Below are positions 6,806 through 14,214 of a stretch of 36,078 nucleotides of DNA, piece by piece. The position numbers and the translations under genes are program-made. The first letter of the stretch is position 1. Every line of letters starts with the position of its first letter. Below the pieces are notes generated by a model. It had not been told where the DNA came from, made no database searches, and saw only the letters and a program-made list of their open reading frames with translations. The stretch is from CAZNER01 sp964572065 (GTDB lineage: Bacteria > Patescibacteriota > Dojkabacteria > JAHIVN01): NCBI GenBank assembly GCA_964572065.1, contig CAZNER010000012.1:1-36078 (forward strand), given 5' to 3'.

Positions 6806-7895
6806 AGAGATTACCCCAGAAACAAAGTTTAAAATTCTTGCATTAAGCAGGATAGATGGCTTGGGTCCTATTAAATTTCAGAAATTAATTAAAAGGTATA
6901 ATAACATTGAAAATGTTTTTCATGCAGACTATAAGGATTTATGTAGCTTAATACCATCTGGAATTGCAAAAGAAATTAGTTCTAAGAAATGCATAAGTGA
7001 TACTGTTAAATATTTAAAAATGGTAAAAAAGAATAAAGTATCATTTTTAACTATTTTTGATAACAATTATCCTGATTTACTTAAAGAAATATACGATCCT
7101 CCAATTATTTTGTATTATAAAGGAGATTTTAAATCAGATGATTTTAATAGTTGTTTTTCAGTAGTTGGTACAAGGAAATGTACAAATTATGGTGAAAGAG
7201 TTACTGAGGATTTAGTAAAAGGTTTAGTCGAATGTAGTTTTACTATAGTCAGTGGAATGGCTTTTGGTATTGACAAAATTGTACATGAGTCAGCAATGTC
7301 TGCTGGTGGAAGGACAATTGCGGTATTATCGGGTAGAGTAGATAGGTCTTCACCATTAACTAATTATAGAACTTATGAGAAAGTTTTAGGAAAAGGTTTT
7401 GTAATTTCTGAGAATCATTTAGATGTGAAAGTTACTTCAGGTTTATTTCCATTAAGAAATAGAATAATATCAGGTCTATCAAGAGGAACGCTTGTTATTG
7501 AGGCTGGTAAGAAGAGTGGTGCTTTAATTACAGCCAGATCAGCTCTTGAACAGGATAGGGAGGTATTTGCAGTCCCTTCAGATATTTATAGTGAGAGTGG
7601 TGTTGGTGCTAATAGACTTATACAGAAAGGTGGAGCTAAATTGGTAGAAAGAGTTGACGATATTTTAGAAGAATTCAATATAAAAATGGAAGGCAAAAAA
7701 GTTGAAAGAATTAAACCCGATAATTCAGAAGAGAAGGCGGTGTTAGATTTTTTAAAGAAAGGGGCTTCAACTATTGATGAAATTTCCCAAGGTATAAATA
7801 TGGATATATCGGAATTATCAGAGGTAATGTCGATAATGGAGATAGAAAAAAAACTTGCAAAAGATAAAGGGGATAGGTATTTTATATTAGTATAA
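6777..7895 (+). CDS. dprA: DNA-processing protein DprA (Smf)
   Basis: A 372-aa protein with an N-terminal helix-hairpin-helix/SAM-like region (DGLGPIKFQKLI, about 27-38), the extended Rossmann domain of DprA (VVGTRKCTNYG; SGMAFGID; FPLRNRIISGLSRGTLVIEAGKKSGALITA) and a C-terminal winged-helix (about 318-372). DprA loads RecA on incoming single-stranded DNA during natural transformation. The usual SGxARGID motif here reads SGMAFGID, with the arginine replaced by phenylalanine; the FPxRNRIISGLS motif is intact. Two start codons (6777, 6780) lie inside the PBP2 gene, giving a 29-nt overlap. dprA followed directly by topA is a common bacterial order. Confidence 0.94.
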   Translation: MMANIIHNNREITPETKFKILALSRIDGLGPIKFQKLIKRYNNIENVFHADYKDLCSLIPSGIAKEISSKKCISDTVKYLKMVKKNKVSFLTIFDNNYPDLLKEIYDPPIILYYKGDFKSDDFNSCFSVVGTRKCTNYGERVTEDLVKGLVECSFTIVSGMAFGIDKIVHESAMSAGGRTIAVLSGRVDRSSPLTNYRTYEKVLGKGFVISENHLDVKVTSGLFPLRNRIISGLSRGTLVIEAGKKSGALITARSALEQDREVFAVPSDIYSESGVGANRLIQKGGAKLVERVDDILEEFNIKMEGKKVERIKPDNSEEKAVLDFLKKGASTIDEISQGINMDISELSEVMSIMEIEKKLAKDKGDRYFILV

Positions 7896-7959
7896 TTTGT
7901 ATTGGACTCATAGTAGATGTAAAATACTTAAATTATTATATAAATATAGTAAGAAAAAG

Positions 7960-10146
7960 ATGAAGCTTGTTATTGTAGAGTCACCAACAAAAGTTAAGAC
8001 TATTAAAAAGTATCTTGGTAAGGGTTATAAGGTTGTTGCATCAATGGGGCACATAGTTGACTTACCCAAAAATGAACTAGGAGTTGATGTAGAGAAAGAC
8101 TTTGAACCTAAATATATAGTCACTAATAGTAAAGTTTTAAAGTATTTAAAGGATTCGTTTAAAAATATTGATACCCTTGTGGTCGCATCTGATCTTGATA
8201 GAGAGGGAGAGGCGATAGGATGGCATATAGCACAGAGGTTAAAAGTTATTGATAAAACTGGAAGATTAAGAGATAAGGATAAAAAATTAGAAAGAATAGT
8301 TTTTAATTCTATAACTAAAGAAGCCGTCCTAAAAGCAGTAAAATCTCCAAGAGAGATAGATTTTGATTTAGTAAATGCACAACAAGCACGTCGCATTTTG
8401 GATAGATTGGTTGGTTATAAATTATCACCGTTACTTTGGAAAAAGATAAGTTATGGTCTTTCTGCTGGTAGGGTACAGTCTGTTGCTGTACGTTTAATTG
8501 TGGATAGAGAAGAAGAAAGAGATAGATTTAAGCCAGATGAGTATTGGAGTATATTATCTGATCTATCAGTAAAAAAGTTGAATAAAAATCCAAGTAAAGT
8601 TGTATTAAAATCAGATGATGGAGATAAGAATAAGAAAAAATTTAAAGGTATAAAATTTGAACTTACTAAATATAAAAATAAAAAAGTAGATATATCTAAT
8701 GAGAAAGATGCAGGAAAAATTATAGACTATGTTTATGATAAAAAGTGGATTATATCAAATATTGAAGAAAAAGAAGCACATAGAAATCCAAAGCCACCTT
8801 TCATTACAAGCACCCTCCAGAGGGTAGCATCTAATATTTTCGGTTATTCCTCAAGAAAAACTATGACCTTAGCACAAAAATTATATGAGGCTGGTTTTAT
8901 AACATACATGAGAACAGATTCATATAATATTGTAAAAACTGAGTTAAAAAAGATTAGATCTTATATAGAGTCTGAATATGGTAAGAAATATTTGAGTCCA
9001 AAGATAAAGAGATATAAATCAAAGTCAAAAAATATTCAAGAAGCTCATGAAGCTATACGTCCAACAGATATTTCTAAAAGTGTTGAGGAGTTGAAGCTTA
9101 AAGGACAGCTGAAGAAACTCTATAATTTAATTCGAAATAGAACTTTAGCTTGTCAGATGAGTAAAGCTAAGGTAAAAAACACTACATTGGGGATTAAAAT
9201 TGGTGATTATTTATTTATATCAAGAGGACAGATTATAGTTTTTAAGGGGTATCTTCAAGTATATCGAGAGCACGTATCCGAAAATGTACTTCCAGAATTA
9301 GAATTAAAGACGCGTTTGTACCCAAGGAAAATATTAGGTTGTCAACATTTTACTTCACCACCTCCTCATTATAGTGAAGCCAGTTTAATTAAGACGCTGG
9401 AGAAATATGGTATAGGGAGACCATCAACTTATGCTCCAATTATATCGACAATTTGTCGCAGGAAATATGTTATTAAAGAGGGAAGATATTTTAGACCGAC
9501 TGAAATAGGTAAAGTTGTAACCAAATTATTAAAAAAATATTTTGAGCAAATAGTAGATACGGGATTTACTGCTGGAATTGAAGAAGATTTAGATCTTATT
9601 GCTTCTGGAGAAATTGGTAAATTAAAGATCATTAAAGAATTTTATAAGCCATTTATCAAAAATGTAAAAAGGAATGAAAAACAGATTAAGAGAGATGAAT
9701 TTACAGTATTAGGTCCAAGTAAATATAAGTGTCCTATTTGTAAGAAGAAAATGGTGAAGAAAATTAGTAGATATGGGGTGTTTTTAAGTTGTGTTGATTT
9801 TCCCAAATGTAAGGGGATGAGATCATTGGATGGGAAGAGTGAAAAAGATAAGAGAAAAGAGATTAAAAAGCAGGTAAATTCAGATGAATTTAAAAGTAAA
9901 TATCTTCCAGCACCAAAAACTTCAGACGGAAAGAGGATGATTTTGAAATCAGGTAGATATGGTAAATTCTGGGCTCATCCAGATTATCCAAAAGTAAAGG
10001 AAACTGAACCCTTGAAGCTTAAAGAGAAATGTCCTAAATGTGGTAGTCCTCTTGTAGAGAGGAAAGGTAAATGGGGTAAGCCGTTTATTGGTTGTAGTGC
10101 TTTTCCTAAATGTAAATATATAAAAAAGACAAAGGGTAAAAAATAA
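7960..10146 (+). CDS. topA: DNA topoisomerase I (type IA)
   Basis: I start the protein at the ATG at 7960 (728 aa), because MKLVIVESPTKVKTI is the family's own N-terminus; a non-ATG upstream extension to 7897 is in frame but adds residues unlike the family. The Toprim domain carries E7 and the DLDREGEAIGW motif. The active-site tyrosine is Y316 in ITYMRTDSY. Two C-terminal zinc ribbons follow: one with CPIC/CVDFPKC around residues 590-620, and one with CPKC/CSAFPKC near the end. It relaxes negative supercoils through a 5'-phosphotyrosine intermediate. Length is somewhat short but complete. The gap to dprA is 64 nt. Confidence 0.96.
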   Translation: MKLVIVESPTKVKTIKKYLGKGYKVVASMGHIVDLPKNELGVDVEKDFEPKYIVTNSKVLKYLKDSFKNIDTLVVASDLDREGEAIGWHIAQRLKVIDKTGRLRDKDKKLERIVFNSITKEAVLKAVKSPREIDFDLVNAQQARRILDRLVGYKLSPLLWKKISYGLSAGRVQSVAVRLIVDREEERDRFKPDEYWSILSDLSVKKLNKNPSKVVLKSDDGDKNKKKFKGIKFELTKYKNKKVDISNEKDAGKIIDYVYDKKWIISNIEEKEAHRNPKPPFITSTLQRVASNIFGYSSRKTMTLAQKLYEAGFITYMRTDSYNIVKTELKKIRSYIESEYGKKYLSPKIKRYKSKSKNIQEAHEAIRPTDISKSVEELKLKGQLKKLYNLIRNRTLACQMSKAKVKNTTLGIKIGDYLFISRGQIIVFKGYLQVYREHVSENVLPELELKTRLYPRKILGCQHFTSPPPHYSEASLIKTLEKYGIGRPSTYAPIISTICRRKYVIKEGRYFRPTEIGKVVTKLLKKYFEQIVDTGFTAGIEEDLDLIASGEIGKLKIIKEFYKPFIKNVKRNEKQIKRDEFTVLGPSKYKCPICKKKMVKKISRYGVFLSCVDFPKCKGMRSLDGKSEKDKRKEIKKQVNSDEFKSKYLPAPKTSDGKRMILKSGRYGKFWAHPDYPKVKETEPLKLKEKCPKCGSPLVERKGKWGKPFIGCSAFPKCKYIKKTKGKK

Positions 10147-10194
10147 TAAAAAAGTGAGTCCAAAATGAACCTCAGCTTCTATAAAGCCTCAAAT

Positions 10195-10223
10195 TTGCTT
10201 ATATTGATAACTTGTGGTAATAT
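10195..10223 (+). promoter_or_regulatory. Promoter of the rpsB-tsf unit
   Basis: TTGCTT (10195-10200), a 17-nt spacer and TAATAT (10218-10223), preceded by TG one base upstream (extended -10). Transcription would begin near 10230, leaving a leader of about 120 nt before rpsB, far longer than other leaders predicted in this window. Confidence 0.55.
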
Positions 10224-10229
10224 TAAAAA

Positions 10230-10351
10230 GTTTAAAATTATGCACACTTTCAAATAGGTTCTCCTTGATTTGTATGGGGTTTCCTTATGAATTGATGAGA
10301 GTGGAGGAAGGTGAAATATTTTGATTCACCTTATAAAAGGAGGATAAAAAC
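10230..10351 (+). promoter_or_regulatory. Structured 5' leader of rpsB with strong Shine-Dalgarno
   Basis: The leader holds a perfect 8-bp hairpin, AAGGTGAA (10308-10315) with TTCACCTT (10325-10332) around a 9-nt loop, five bases before the Shine-Dalgarno AAGGAGG (10337-10343), which sits 8 nt from the ATG. CCTT of the same hairpin (10329-10332) can instead pair with AAGG (10337-10340), and CTCCTT (10261-10266) can pair with AAGGAG (10337-10342). These mutually exclusive pairings would hide or expose the ribosome site. Autogenous control by S2 is known for rpsB leaders in gammaproteobacteria; its use here is an inference. Confidence 0.5.
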
Positions 10352-11269
10352 ATGAAAAATAGGAAAACTGTTTCTACTAGGTTTCCCTCGATAAAAGATT
10401 TACTTGAGGCAGGAGTTCATTTTGGTCACGAGACCAAGCGTTGGAATCCAGAGTTCTCTGAGTACATATATACAAGGAAAGGGCAGTTTCATATCATAGA
10501 TGTTGAGAAGACATTAGAAAAATTGTCTAAAGCAATGAAATTTCTGTCAACTATAACCGATAAGGGGGGAGTTATACTTATTGTAGGAACTAAACGACAG
10601 GCAAGGGATACTATAAAAGATATAGCTATAGAATGTGGAGCTCATTATGTAAATAACAGATGGGTAGGAGGGCTTATGACGAATTTTGATTCGATTCATA
10701 AGAGTATTAAAGCATTACGTGATATTGAAGAGAGGTTAAGTAAAGATTTAAAGAAGTATTCTCAGCAAGAATTATCAGTTTTAAGGAGAGAATGGGCTAG
10801 ATTAGATAGATTATTTGGAGGTGTCAAATATTTAGATAAAGTACCTGATGTAATTGTTGTTTTTGATGCTCATTTTGAGAAGATCGCTATTAGAGAGGCG
10901 AAGGTAGCAAATGTTCCGATAGTAGCTATTGTAGATTCAAATACTGATCCAAGTGATATTGATTATGTTATACCAGCAAATGATGATGCAGTTAAATCTA
11001 TCAAGTTATTTGGTAAATATATTTCAAAAGCTATTTTAAAGGGAAATAGAGGTAAAGGAGTAAAACACGAAATTGTGGATTTTTCAACCGCTGGAATCAA
11101 AAACGAGGATAGATCGAAGAAAAAGAGTGGTAAAAAGGATAAAAAGAGAAAGACTAAGAAACAGACAAATAAAAAGAAAAAAGTTATAAAAGGTAAAAAA
11201 GTTGGTAAAAATAAGAAAAAAGCGAAGATAAAGAAGAAGAAAGATAAAAAGGGTATTAAGAAGAAATAG
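10352..11269 (+). CDS. rpsB: 30S ribosomal protein uS2 with long lysine-rich tail
   Basis: 305 aa. The core is standard S2: LLEAGVHFGHETKRWNPEF (about 18-36), a coiled-coil region (about 105-150), PDVIVVFDAHFEKIAIREA and the IPANDDA motif near 211-217. After about residue 245 the protein ends in a tail of roughly 55 residues made almost only of Lys with some Gly, Asp and Arg, absent from typical S2 (about 230-260 aa). The tail is probably disordered and RNA-binding, but low-complexity extension by slippage is also possible. It is followed by tsf after a short gap, the usual order. It is the one gene in the window with a textbook Shine-Dalgarno. Confidence 0.97.
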   Translation: MKNRKTVSTRFPSIKDLLEAGVHFGHETKRWNPEFSEYIYTRKGQFHIIDVEKTLEKLSKAMKFLSTITDKGGVILIVGTKRQARDTIKDIAIECGAHYVNNRWVGGLMTNFDSIHKSIKALRDIEERLSKDLKKYSQQELSVLRREWARLDRLFGGVKYLDKVPDVIVVFDAHFEKIAIREAKVANVPIVAIVDSNTDPSDIDYVIPANDDAVKSIKLFGKYISKAILKGNRGKGVKHEIVDFSTAGIKNEDRSKKKSGKKDKKRKTKKQTNKKKKVIKGKKVGKNKKKAKIKKKKDKKGIKKK

Positions 11270-11290
11270 TTTAAATTTTCATTGTTTTTA

Positions 11291-11896
11291 ATGATGGGAA
11301 AGATTACATTAAGTTTAATAAAAGATTTAAGAAGTAAAACTGGGGTAGGGATTTCTGACTGTAAGGAAGCTTTAACAGAATCGAATGGAGATTTCGAGAA
11401 AGCTGTTGAGATTCTTAGGAAAAAAGGAGTATTAAAAGCTAGGAAAAGATCATCGAAAGAAGCTATTAATGGATTTATGGGTTCTTATATACACAGTAAT
11501 GGACAGATTGGGGTATTGGTTGAGCTTGTATGTGAGACAGATTTTGTCGCTCGGAATGATAAATTCCAAAAATTAGCATATGAGATTTCCTTACATATTG
11601 CTGCATCTAACCCCATTTATGTTTCTAAAGAAGATATACCAGATAAGGTTTTAGAAAAGGAAAAAGAAATAGCAAAAGATAAGTTGGAGAAAGAAGGAAA
11701 GCCTAAGGATATTTTAGATAAGATAGTTATAGGTCAGCTCAACAAATACTATGGAGAGACTTGTTTATATGATCAAGCTTATGTAAGAGATGAAAAGAAA
11801 ACAATTAGCAATTTAATTGAAGAAGCAATAGCTTCTTTTGGCGAAAAGATAGAAGTTAGAAGATTTGTAAGGTTTGAAGTTGGTGAAAGTGACTGA
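11291..11896 (+). CDS. tsf: Elongation factor Ts
   Basis: I choose the ATG at 11291 (201 aa; 11294 is equally possible); an in-frame TTG at 11282 is less likely. The N-terminal UBA-like domain and signature are clear: LIKDLRSKTGVGISDCKEAL (about 8-27), followed by ALTESNGDFEKAVEILRKKG. The dimerisation/core region contains LVELVCETDFVARND (about 73-87). EF-Ts exchanges GDP for GTP on EF-Tu. The protein is short with a single core subdomain, like the Thermus form rather than the 280-aa E. coli form. It is 21 nt from rpsB. The next gene is frr; pyrH, which normally lies between them, is missing. Confidence 0.95.
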   Translation: MMGKITLSLIKDLRSKTGVGISDCKEALTESNGDFEKAVEILRKKGVLKARKRSSKEAINGFMGSYIHSNGQIGVLVELVCETDFVARNDKFQKLAYEISLHIAASNPIYVSKEDIPDKVLEKEKEIAKDKLEKEGKPKDILDKIVIGQLNKYYGETCLYDQAYVRDEKKTISNLIEEAIASFGEKIEVRRFVRFEVGESD

Positions 11897-11924
11897 AAAT
11901 ATTTTAAATATTAAATTATTTTAA

Positions 11925-12461
11925 ATGGATTTGCAAAAAGCAAGAAAAGAGATGCAGAAAGTTCAAAAATATTTTAGGGATGAAATATCCAAAATTCGAG
12001 GTAATCGAGCAAATCCTGGTTTAATAGAAGATATTAGAGTTGATGTTTATAATTCAAGAATGCCAATAAATCAGTTAGGAGCTGTAAATGCAGCTGAGCC
12101 GACTTTAATAACAGTACAATGTTGGGATAAAAATAATGTTGATAAGATAAAAAAAGCTATTAGTGAGTCTGATTTGAATATTACACCTTCATCTGAAGGT
12201 GATTTGATAAGAGTTCCTTTACCACCACTTACTAGAGACAGAAGAGAGGAGTTGGTAAAGGTGATAAAGAAATTGTTAGAAGATGCAAAGGTATCTATAA
12301 GGAGAATAAGGAGGGATTTTATAGATAGTCTTGAGAATGATGGTATTTCAGAGGACGAATTGGAGAGAGGGAAGAAAGGTGTTCAAGAATTAGTTGATAA
12401 ATTTAATAAAGAGTTTGAAAGTGATTTTGAGAATAAAAAAAAGGAATTAATTTCGATATAA
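11925..12461 (+). CDS. frr: Ribosome recycling factor
   Basis: A 178-aa protein matching RRF: the N-terminal helix KEMQKVQKYFRDEISKIRGNRANPGLI (residues 8-34 region) with the conserved R-nRAnP motif, the domain 2 beta region (VQCWDKNNV; IRVPLPPLTRDRREELVK), and the C-terminal helix. RRF with EF-G splits post-termination ribosomes. Length is close to the usual 185 aa. It follows tsf by 28 nt and precedes rseP by 32 nt. No Shine-Dalgarno is visible ahead of the ATG. Confidence 0.95.
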   Translation: MDLQKARKEMQKVQKYFRDEISKIRGNRANPGLIEDIRVDVYNSRMPINQLGAVNAAEPTLITVQCWDKNNVDKIKKAISESDLNITPSSEGDLIRVPLPPLTRDRREELVKVIKKLLEDAKVSIRRIRRDFIDSLENDGISEDELERGKKGVQELVDKFNKEFESDFENKKKELISI

Positions 12462-12493
12462 TTTGAGATAATTTATTTTCTTAATATTTTTAT

Positions 12494-13651
12494 ATGTTGA
12501 TATATTTGAAAGCATTTTTTTGGTTGGTTTTTATTATAGGAATTGTAATTTTTATACATGAATTTGGTCATTTCATAGCAGCCAAGCTGTGTAGAATAGT
12601 TGTTGAAGAATTTGCTTTTGGATTTGGTAAGAAATTAATAGGTAAGAAGATCGGCGGAACAGAATATAAGATTAATATTATTCCATATGGTGGTTATGTT
12701 AGGTTGCTTGGAGAAGAGGAAGAATTAGATAAAGAGGGTAGTTTTAGTAGTAAATCGTTAACGAAAAGAGTAATCGTAATAACGGCGGGAGTATTTATGA
12801 ATTTTGTACTTGCTGTGTTTATCTTTTACATGATGTTTGCTTTTAGGGATTTTAGTATATTTTTACCAAGGATATCTGATTATAATTTTTTGGGTGCTGA
12901 TGTAGAGATTCAAGATAAACCCATTGTAGAAAATGTAATAGCTGGTACACCTGCTGAAGGAGTAGATTTTCCTACTGATGTAGTAGTTTGGGGAGTTGAT
13001 AGTCAAGAGGTTAAGAATGTTGATGACTTTGTTACTTACTTGTCGGATAACAAAGGAAATGAGATTGAGATAAAAGTTTTGTCATTTGAAGGAGAATGGA
13101 AGGATATTACTGTTGTTCCAAATGATACAGAGCAGGAAGGTGTTTTATTGGGTGTTGAGTTTTATAATGTAGTTGCTTCTTTTTATAGACTTGATTATCA
13201 GAAGAATAAGTTATTCTCTGGTTTATCTCACTCTGTAAATTTTTCTGGATATACATTTGATATATTAAAAGAACTTATTATAGTTTCGTTTGAAGAGAAA
13301 TCGGTAAAACCTGTTTCTGAAGGAGTTAGTGGCGTAGTAGGTGTCGCTAATAGGGTTTTAGAATTAGTAAAAGTAAAGGATTTTTGGGAAATATTTAATT
13401 TAATGGCTGGAGTTAATTTATCTTTGGCAATTATGAATCTTTTGCCAATACCTGGATTAGATGGCGGGTACTTGTTGTTTTTTATAATAGAAAAGTTTAG
13501 GGGTAAGAAGATGGCTGAGAAGTATAAGCAGTGGGCAATAAGGATAGGGTTTATATTTTTAATAAGTTTAGGTATAATAGTCACTCTAAAAGATATTATT
13601 CAGTTCGATATAGTGCCTAGATTTTTTAATGCCGTAAAAAGTTTATTTTAG
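12494..13651 (+). CDS. rseP: RseP/SpoIVFB-type site-2 metalloprotease (M50)
   Basis: 385 aa. The zinc motif HEFGH lies at H22-E23-H26 in the first membrane helix, followed by the second conserved YGGYVRLLGEEEE loop. A PDZ-like domain lies around residues 140-215. The second catalytic motif, LLPIPGLDGG with D323, is in a late membrane helix, and a last helix ends the protein. The family cleaves transmembrane helices of regulators such as anti-sigma factors, and clears signal peptides. No sigma/anti-sigma pair is seen nearby. In many bacteria uppS, cdsA and dxr lie between frr and rseP; here they are absent. Confidence 0.93.
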   Translation: MLIYLKAFFWLVFIIGIVIFIHEFGHFIAAKLCRIVVEEFAFGFGKKLIGKKIGGTEYKINIIPYGGYVRLLGEEEELDKEGSFSSKSLTKRVIVITAGVFMNFVLAVFIFYMMFAFRDFSIFLPRISDYNFLGADVEIQDKPIVENVIAGTPAEGVDFPTDVVVWGVDSQEVKNVDDFVTYLSDNKGNEIEIKVLSFEGEWKDITVVPNDTEQEGVLLGVEFYNVVASFYRLDYQKNKLFSGLSHSVNFSGYTFDILKELIIVSFEEKSVKPVSEGVSGVVGVANRVLELVKVKDFWEIFNLMAGVNLSLAIMNLLPIPGLDGGYLLFFIIEKFRGKKMAEKYKQWAIRIGFIFLISLGIIVTLKDIIQFDIVPRFFNAVKSLF

Positions 13652-13666
13652 AAACTATAAGTAATC

Positions 13667-13879
13667 ATGTCTATTGTTGTACATAAAAATGAACCTGTTG
13701 ACGATGCTTTAAGAAGGCTGCATGCAGAGGCTATCAGAGAAAACATTTTTAATACAGTAAATGATAAAAGGTATTTTATTAAGCCGAGTGAAAAGAAGAG
13801 TGAAAAAAAGAGAGCGTGGAAAAAAAGAAAAAGAAGAAGTAGAAGTGCAAAAAGAAAGAAAAGAAATAAAGGCAACTAA
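13667..13879 (+). CDS. rpsU: 30S ribosomal protein bS21
   Basis: A 70-aa very basic protein with the S21 core VVHKNEPVDDALRRLHAEA (residues 4-22) and an Arg/Lys-rich tail. S21 joins the small subunit near the anti-Shine-Dalgarno end of 16S rRNA and assists initiation. It begins 15 nt after rseP and probably shares its transcript. The KxYFIKPSEKK segment and the RSAKRKKR tail are consistent with S21 of A+T-rich genomes. No Shine-Dalgarno is seen. Confidence 0.9.
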   Translation: MSIVVHKNEPVDDALRRLHAEAIRENIFNTVNDKRYFIKPSEKKSEKKRAWKKRKRRSRSAKRKKRNKGN

Positions 13880-14214
13880 TTAATGTCTTCTAATAAATAC
13901 ATTATCACCTCGAGTTACAAAAACAAAAACCTATAAGACTTATATTAATATTCTGGATTATATTAACAATATAATAACAATTATTTATTATTATTGTTTA
14001 TTAAATTGTAACGGAATTTTGAGTATACTTGTAGATTAGTTTCTTTTATTACTGAATAACGGCAAGTTAATATCTTAAATTGTGAATAATCAAGGAAACG
14101 TCGTTTTAATAATGAAAAAATATAGNNNNNNNNNNGGTGTTAGTAATATTTTTTTTGCACTTTAATATTAGCTTGATTATAATTTGATAATTTCATCATT
14201 TATTAAGTTTCAGA
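13880..14214. other. Intergenic region with an assembly gap (10 N at 14126-14135)
   Basis: No gene is visible. Apart from the dnaX promoter at its right end, it holds A+T-rich sequence including an imperfect inverted repeat (AATAACAAT ... ATTGTTTATT near 13972-14001). The ten N mark a scaffold join of unknown true length, so sequence may be missing here. SRP RNA is often near dnaX in bacteria, but no SRP core motif is present in what can be read. Confidence 0.8.
14155..14183 (+). promoter_or_regulatory. Promoter of dnaX-ybaB-recR
   Basis: TTGCAC (14155-14160), exactly 17 nt, and TATAAT (14178-14183). The transcript would begin near 14190, leaving about 25 nt before the dnaX ATG at 14215, with no Shine-Dalgarno. 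Confidence 0.7.

Noticed and set aside
7897..7959. A longer TopA with 21 extra residues.
   Set aside because: The family N-terminus is met exactly at 7960 and the extension has no ATG start.
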